64,000 bases of DNA. Origin: Schlesneria sp. DSM 10557 (lineage in GTDB: Bacteria > Planctomycetota > Planctomycetia > Planctomycetales > Planctomycetaceae). Every line of letters starts with the position of its first letter. Within the stretch, counting starts at the first letter, position 1. The stretch spans positions 5,541,001 through 5,605,000 of the forward strand of contig NZ_CP124747.1 of the NCBI RefSeq assembly GCF_041860085.1. Reading direction: 5' to 3'. The translations under genes were made by a program, and so were the position numbers. Under the pieces are notes generated by a model. That model did not search any database. It was not told where the DNA came from and saw only the letters and a list, made by a program, of their open reading frames with translations. Of this stretch, positions 60,515 through 64,000 are shown one piece after another.

Positions 60515-63500
60515 CTACTCCGGGACATTGCCACGTTGGAACCTGAATTGTTGACTACGAAGGATTGTTTCGACCGCGGCCGAGAATCGGTAATCATTCG
60601 ATTGCAGGTTCGCGATCATTTCATCCAACAACGGTTCGTCAGACAACTGGACACCACGGGCGAGCGAATAACCGAGCAATTTCTTGCAGAAATGTTTCAG
60701 GAAATCGTTGCGACGGGCCTGCAGGAGATAATCTCGTAGACCAGACTCGCCGGTAAACCGCGTTCCGTTGGGCAGTTCGACGTTGACGTCGATGACTCGT
60801 CCACCCAGATCGCGATCACGACGGCGGCCAATCGCATCGAATCCCTCCAGCGAAAAGCCGAAGGCATCGATCCGGTCGTGACAATGAGCACACGCCGCAA
60901 TACTGCGATGCTTTTCGGTCAATTCGCGGACGGTCAGATCTGTATCCGTTTCGCTTTCGGGCAGTGGTGGAATATTCGCCGGTGGCCGCGGCAGCTTTTC
61001 CCCCAGCAGGCTTTCGAGCACCCAGTTGCCGCGCAGAATGGGACTGGTGCGCGAAGCACCCGATTGCTGCGCCAAGGTGGTCGCGAAGGTCAGGATACCT
61101 CCCCGGCCGTACTGTCTAATGCCCTCAACGCGTCGCCATTCAGGACCGTTTACGCCGGGGATTCCATAGTGCTTCGCGAGGGGTTCGTTCAGGAAGGTGT
61201 AGTCGGCATCCAGAACATCCAGTACCGAGCCGTCCCGTTGGAACAGGTCCACGAAAAACTGGACCGTCTCTTCATACATGTCATCACGCAAGTCACTGAA
61301 CGTGGGAAAGACTTGATCGCTTTTTTCACTGTGCGAATCGAAGTCTCTCACCCCCAGCCACTGGCAGGCGAATTCGGTCGACAGCGCACGAATCCGTTCT
61401 GATTTCAGCATTCGTCTGGCCTCGGCCACCAGCGTATCGGGTTCGTGCAGGTGTTCTGCGCTCGCCAGATGATTCAGCTCGGCATCGGGTGGTGCAGACC
61501 AGAGGAAATAGCTCAGGCGGCTAGCCAGTGCCCAATCATTCACAGGGACGATTTCTGTTTCTGCCGTCGTAATCGCAGCGAACGGTTCGACGCGATAGAG
61601 AAACGCAGGAGCGATCAGGACGCGTGCCAGCGTAAAACGGAAGGCCTCTTCATGGGGCAGCTCCTGCTCGCGCAGTTTCCGGTAGAGACTTCGCAGATCG
61701 TGGGTTTCCTGATCTGTGAGCGGTCGGCGATAGGCTCGGCTGGCGAACTGAATCAACTGATCGAGCTGACGGGGCTCGGCATCCACCAGTTCCTGCTCAA
61801 ACTGCTTTGCGCGATCATAAATCGGTTTTCGCAGGGGTTCAAAAACCTTTGGGTCGGCATCCTGGGTGGCAAACTCCATCAACTGGTTGTAGGCATCGAC
61901 CAGGGTCAGGGCATCTCGACTGACGAAATGAAGTTCGCTCCACAGGCGGTCCAGTTTCCTCGCCTGCTCTTCATTGAGCATCAGGTTGACCAGGTGACGG
62001 TCTTCGCGGAAGAAGAGCGTCAACGTAACAACTTCGTCCACAGGGACAATGCGCGAATAGCACAGTGCCGCTGGGAACAGGTTGCGGAACGATTCAAATC
62101 CCGCTTCAACGCGTTTTCGGGCCGTGCTGGAATCGCTAACGAGAATCGGCGTTGAGTGCTGCAGCACCCATTTGTTGTCCGTCCACTGGCTATTTGCATT
62201 AACCGCGGTCACTTTACTGGCGATCAAACCCGCAGCCGCGTCTGGTTTCGTTGTCAGGACCTGAAGTTGAACGGTACCTTCCTTGCCCGTCTCGGGATGA
62301 AGGATGCCTGACGTGACGAGTTCGTATCCCGCTGCAAAATCGGCTGGCAATCGAACTTCGAGGACGGAAGGGGCCTTAACGCAAAGGCTTTCCGATTCGA
62401 TCTTCTGGCCATTCGGGTGAACTCCGAAGAGCGCGGGGTCGGGACCCCAGACGTCTGATTTCGTAGACGTTCCCGCAGTTTTGTTTTCTTTCAAGGCCGG
62501 TAGAGGCATTCCTCCGAAGAGTGGACCATTTAGGGATCGAAGCTGACGTCGCAGTTCCTGATCCGCGGTCTTTCCATTCTCGCGAGGTTCTTCGATCAGC
62601 AGTCTTTGAATTTCCTCCGACAATTTCTGTCGGGCCGCAGGATCCTTCTCGACTTGCCACTTCGCCAGCAGTGACCCCTCGGGGATGACAGGTCCCTGGG
62701 ACGCACTGTTGACGGGCTCTGTATAGAAGTGCCAGATCCCTTCGTTGCCGAAACGATCGGCATGAGGGTTACCGGCATGAATATCAGGAGACACGTCGGC
62801 GGAAAGGTCCCATGACCGGCCACCCCTATCCGTAGAGGTGATTGTCAGATCGATGGCGGTCAGATCGCACGAATGATTTCCGTCGCGTGGTCCAATCAGC
62901 AGCGAGATGACGTCCTCGGGCTGAACTTTCAGATCGGCGATCGGATCCGCGACCACAACCTGGTCGCCATGAGAGATTCCGTTCCGCAGTCGCTGCCGCG
63001 TTGCACCGCGCCGCAATTCGAGAGTCCAGGTGACCCCGTTCCCGCACTCGGGATGAGCATGCTGGATTTTGGCTTCCACACGAACGGTCGCGGACACCGG
63101 ACTCTTCCACCCGACCACGGCCTGACGGTCCGGTGATGGGTGAACGGTGACTCCGTGGGGCTTGAGATTTCCCGGAATCCGAACGTGCTCATCCGACGAG
63201 TTGGCCACCATCAGGGGCGTTTCGTGACTTCCCCAACCTTTGGCAAAAGCGTAACCCGAGACGTTCGAGAGCTGATTTGTGAAGTAGTTTTCGATCTGAA
63301 CGTGCCCGCCCGTCCCGACCCCGACGTAGTTCAACCAGGCAGTGAGCAGTTCAGCATCGACGTTGTGACGCTTTGCAAGGTCCGCAAGTTCGACGTTACC
63401 CTGGGCGGCACCCGCTTCGGTCGCTGCAGCCAGACATCGGACTGTTGCCGCAAAGGAGCGATCACGCCGCTCGGCCAGTTCGGCAGTGACTCGGCGGACA

Positions 63501-64000
63501 TCCCGCAAGAGCACATCCGGCCGGCCGGGTGCGACCAGGCGAGGCTGCTGCCAGACGACGTAGTCATGTTCGTTACCATCTCCGCCGTCCATGGTCGTGA
63601 GATAGACCGAGACCTGCTCGCCGTCGCTTGACGCGGGCAGTTTCATGCGGATGTCGGTTCGGGTGGTGATGGGACTGACAGGTTCCATCCACGCCTTGGG
63701 GCCACCCACTTTGCCGATATGTCCGATGCTGGTGAATCGCCATAATGCCTGCTGCCACTGAGCGATCTCTGCAGCGATTTGCGGAGTGTCCTTGGGCGTC
63801 GCGTCACGCCACTGGCTGCGAAGTCGATCGAACAGAAACGAAGGTTCCTCGCTGGTCAGCGTACTCCAGAGCATTCGCAGATACTTAGGACTCAGGCTTC
63901 GTTCTTCCGCGACTTTCTCGATTGTCTTTCGCCCTGATTTCAGAGCGTCTCGTTCCTCCAGCGTTGCCAGCAGATACTTCTTGACGGGCAATCGGCCGCC
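60515..64000 (-). CDS. DUF1592/DUF1588/DUF1585/DUF1595 cytochrome-associated protein (5' end beyond window)
   Basis: The frame stays open to base 64000, so the N-terminus is missing; 1161 residues are visible. The C-terminal third shows the planctomycete domain order. DUF1595 is at about 745-810 (RAYRRPLTDQETHDL), DUF1592 at 823-947 (SRLSYFLWSAPPDAEL and LNEPLAKHYGIPG), DUF1588 at 967-1045 (RGGILTFATTLAQQSGASRT) and DUF1585 at 1070-1150. A heme-c-type CAHCH motif lies near residue 1040. The first 700 residues in view are beta-rich or mixed, with no assigned domain. Such proteins are secreted and found with DUF1552 partners, as here; a role in oxidative polysaccharide breakdown is an inference in the field. 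The stop TAG is at 60515-60517. Confidence 0.9.
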   Translation of the reverse strand, partial: GGRLPVKKYLLATLEERDALKSGRKTIEKVAEERSLSPKYLRMLWSTLTSEEPSFLFDRLRSQWRDATPKDTPQIAAEIAQWQQALWRFTSIGHIGKVGGPKAWMEPVSPITTRTDIRMKLPASSDGEQVSVYLTTMDGGDGNEHDYVVWQQPRLVAPGRPDVLLRDVRRVTAELAERRDRSFAATVRCLAAATEAGAAQGNVELADLAKRHNVDAELLTAWLNYVGVGTGGHVQIENYFTNQLSNVSGYAFAKGWGSHETPLMVANSSDEHVRIPGNLKPHGVTVHPSPDRQAVVGWKSPVSATVRVEAKIQHAHPECGNGVTWTLELRRGATRQRLRNGISHGDQVVVADPIADLKVQPEDVISLLIGPRDGNHSCDLTAIDLTITSTDRGGRSWDLSADVSPDIHAGNPHADRFGNEGIWHFYTEPVNSASQGPVIPEGSLLAKWQVEKDPAARQKLSEEIQRLLIEEPRENGKTADQELRRQLRSLNGPLFGGMPLPALKENKTAGTSTKSDVWGPDPALFGVHPNGQKIESESLCVKAPSVLEVRLPADFAAGYELVTSGILHPETGKEGTVQLQVLTTKPDAAAGLIASKVTAVNANSQWTDNKWVLQHSTPILVSDSSTARKRVEAGFESFRNLFPAALCYSRIVPVDEVVTLTLFFREDRHLVNLMLNEEQARKLDRLWSELHFVSRDALTLVDAYNQLMEFATQDADPKVFEPLRKPIYDRAKQFEQELVDAEPRQLDQLIQFASRAYRRPLTDQETHDLRSLYRKLREQELPHEEAFRFTLARVLIAPAFLYRVEPFAAITTAETEIVPVNDWALASRLSYFLWSAPPDAELNHLASAEHLHEPDTLVAEARRMLKSERIRALSTEFACQWLGVRDFDSHSEKSDQVFPTFSDLRDDMYEETVQFFVDLFQRDGSVLDVLDADYTFLNEPLAKHYGIPGVNGPEWRRVEGIRQYGRGGILTFATTLAQQSGASRTSPILRGNWVLESLLGEKLPRPPANIPPLPESETDTDLTVRELTEKHRSIAACAHCHDRIDAFGFSLEGFDAIGRRRDRDLGGRVIDVNVELPNGTRFTGESGLRDYLLQARRNDFLKHFCKKLLGYSLARGVQLSDEPLLDEMIANLQSNDYRFSAAVETILRSQQFRFQRGNVPE

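Overview
The window reads as chromosomal DNA of a planctomycete (order Planctomycetales). The case rests on protein families largely typical of that group: a DUF1592/1588/1585/1595 protein next to a DUF1552 protein, a Tat-type DUF1501 protein, a lipase-like/DUF1080 fusion, an ASPIC/UnbV-FG-GAP protein, NHL and TPR proteins, and a 4161-residue secreted TPR protein with C-terminal lectin-like modules. I found no rRNA, tRNA, IS element, prophage or CRISPR array. Coding density is high and strand changes are frequent, so most transcription units are one to four genes long.

Layout. 1-7.7 kb: 5' end of ftsH (minus), then a plus-strand run of a DUF58 protein, a zinc-ribbon membrane protein, TatC with a large insertion, a DUF1802 protein and a haloalkane-dehalogenase/OleB-like hydrolase. 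7.7-12.5 kb: a full-length Lhr-type helicase. 12.7-20 kb: fucU overlapping a Ycf46-type AAA ATPase, DUF309, an orphan sufE, a subtilase-like secreted protein and an SGNH-DUF1080 fusion. 19.9-28.2 kb (all minus): an orphan sugar-ABC ATPase, a second DUF58 protein, an NHL beta-propeller, an isochorismatase-like hydrolase, a PPP-type phosphoesterase, a TPR lipoprotein and a DUF423 membrane protein. 28.4-46 kb: the 12.5-kb giant TPR gene, a divergent lone MoxR ATPase and a 1247-residue TPR/FG-GAP/ASPIC protein. 46.3-49 kb: a DUF1501 protein and a secreted esterase. 49.3-56.1 kb: a six-gene polysaccharide locus (flippase, O-antigen ligase/polymerase, GT4 glycosyltransferase, AAC(3)-fold acyltransferase, BNR-like protein, acyl carrier protein). 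56.2-64 kb (minus): a Tm-1-like UPF0261 protein, a VCBS-repeat protein, and the DUF1592-DUF1552 pair, which runs off the right edge.

Functional links. TatC could export the two RR-signal proteins in the window (DUF1501 and DUF1552). The MoxR ATPase and the two DUF58 proteins belong to families that usually share an operon, but here they are about 19 and 40 kb apart. The polysaccharide locus pairs an AAC(3)-like acyltransferase with a stand-alone acyl carrier protein, which suggests acyl decoration of a surface glycan. This locus and the giant protein are the best candidates for undescribed biology.

Several intergenic regions carry strong inverted repeats, some with a single-base centre, placed just after stop codons. 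All family assignments were made by reading motifs; no database search was run.
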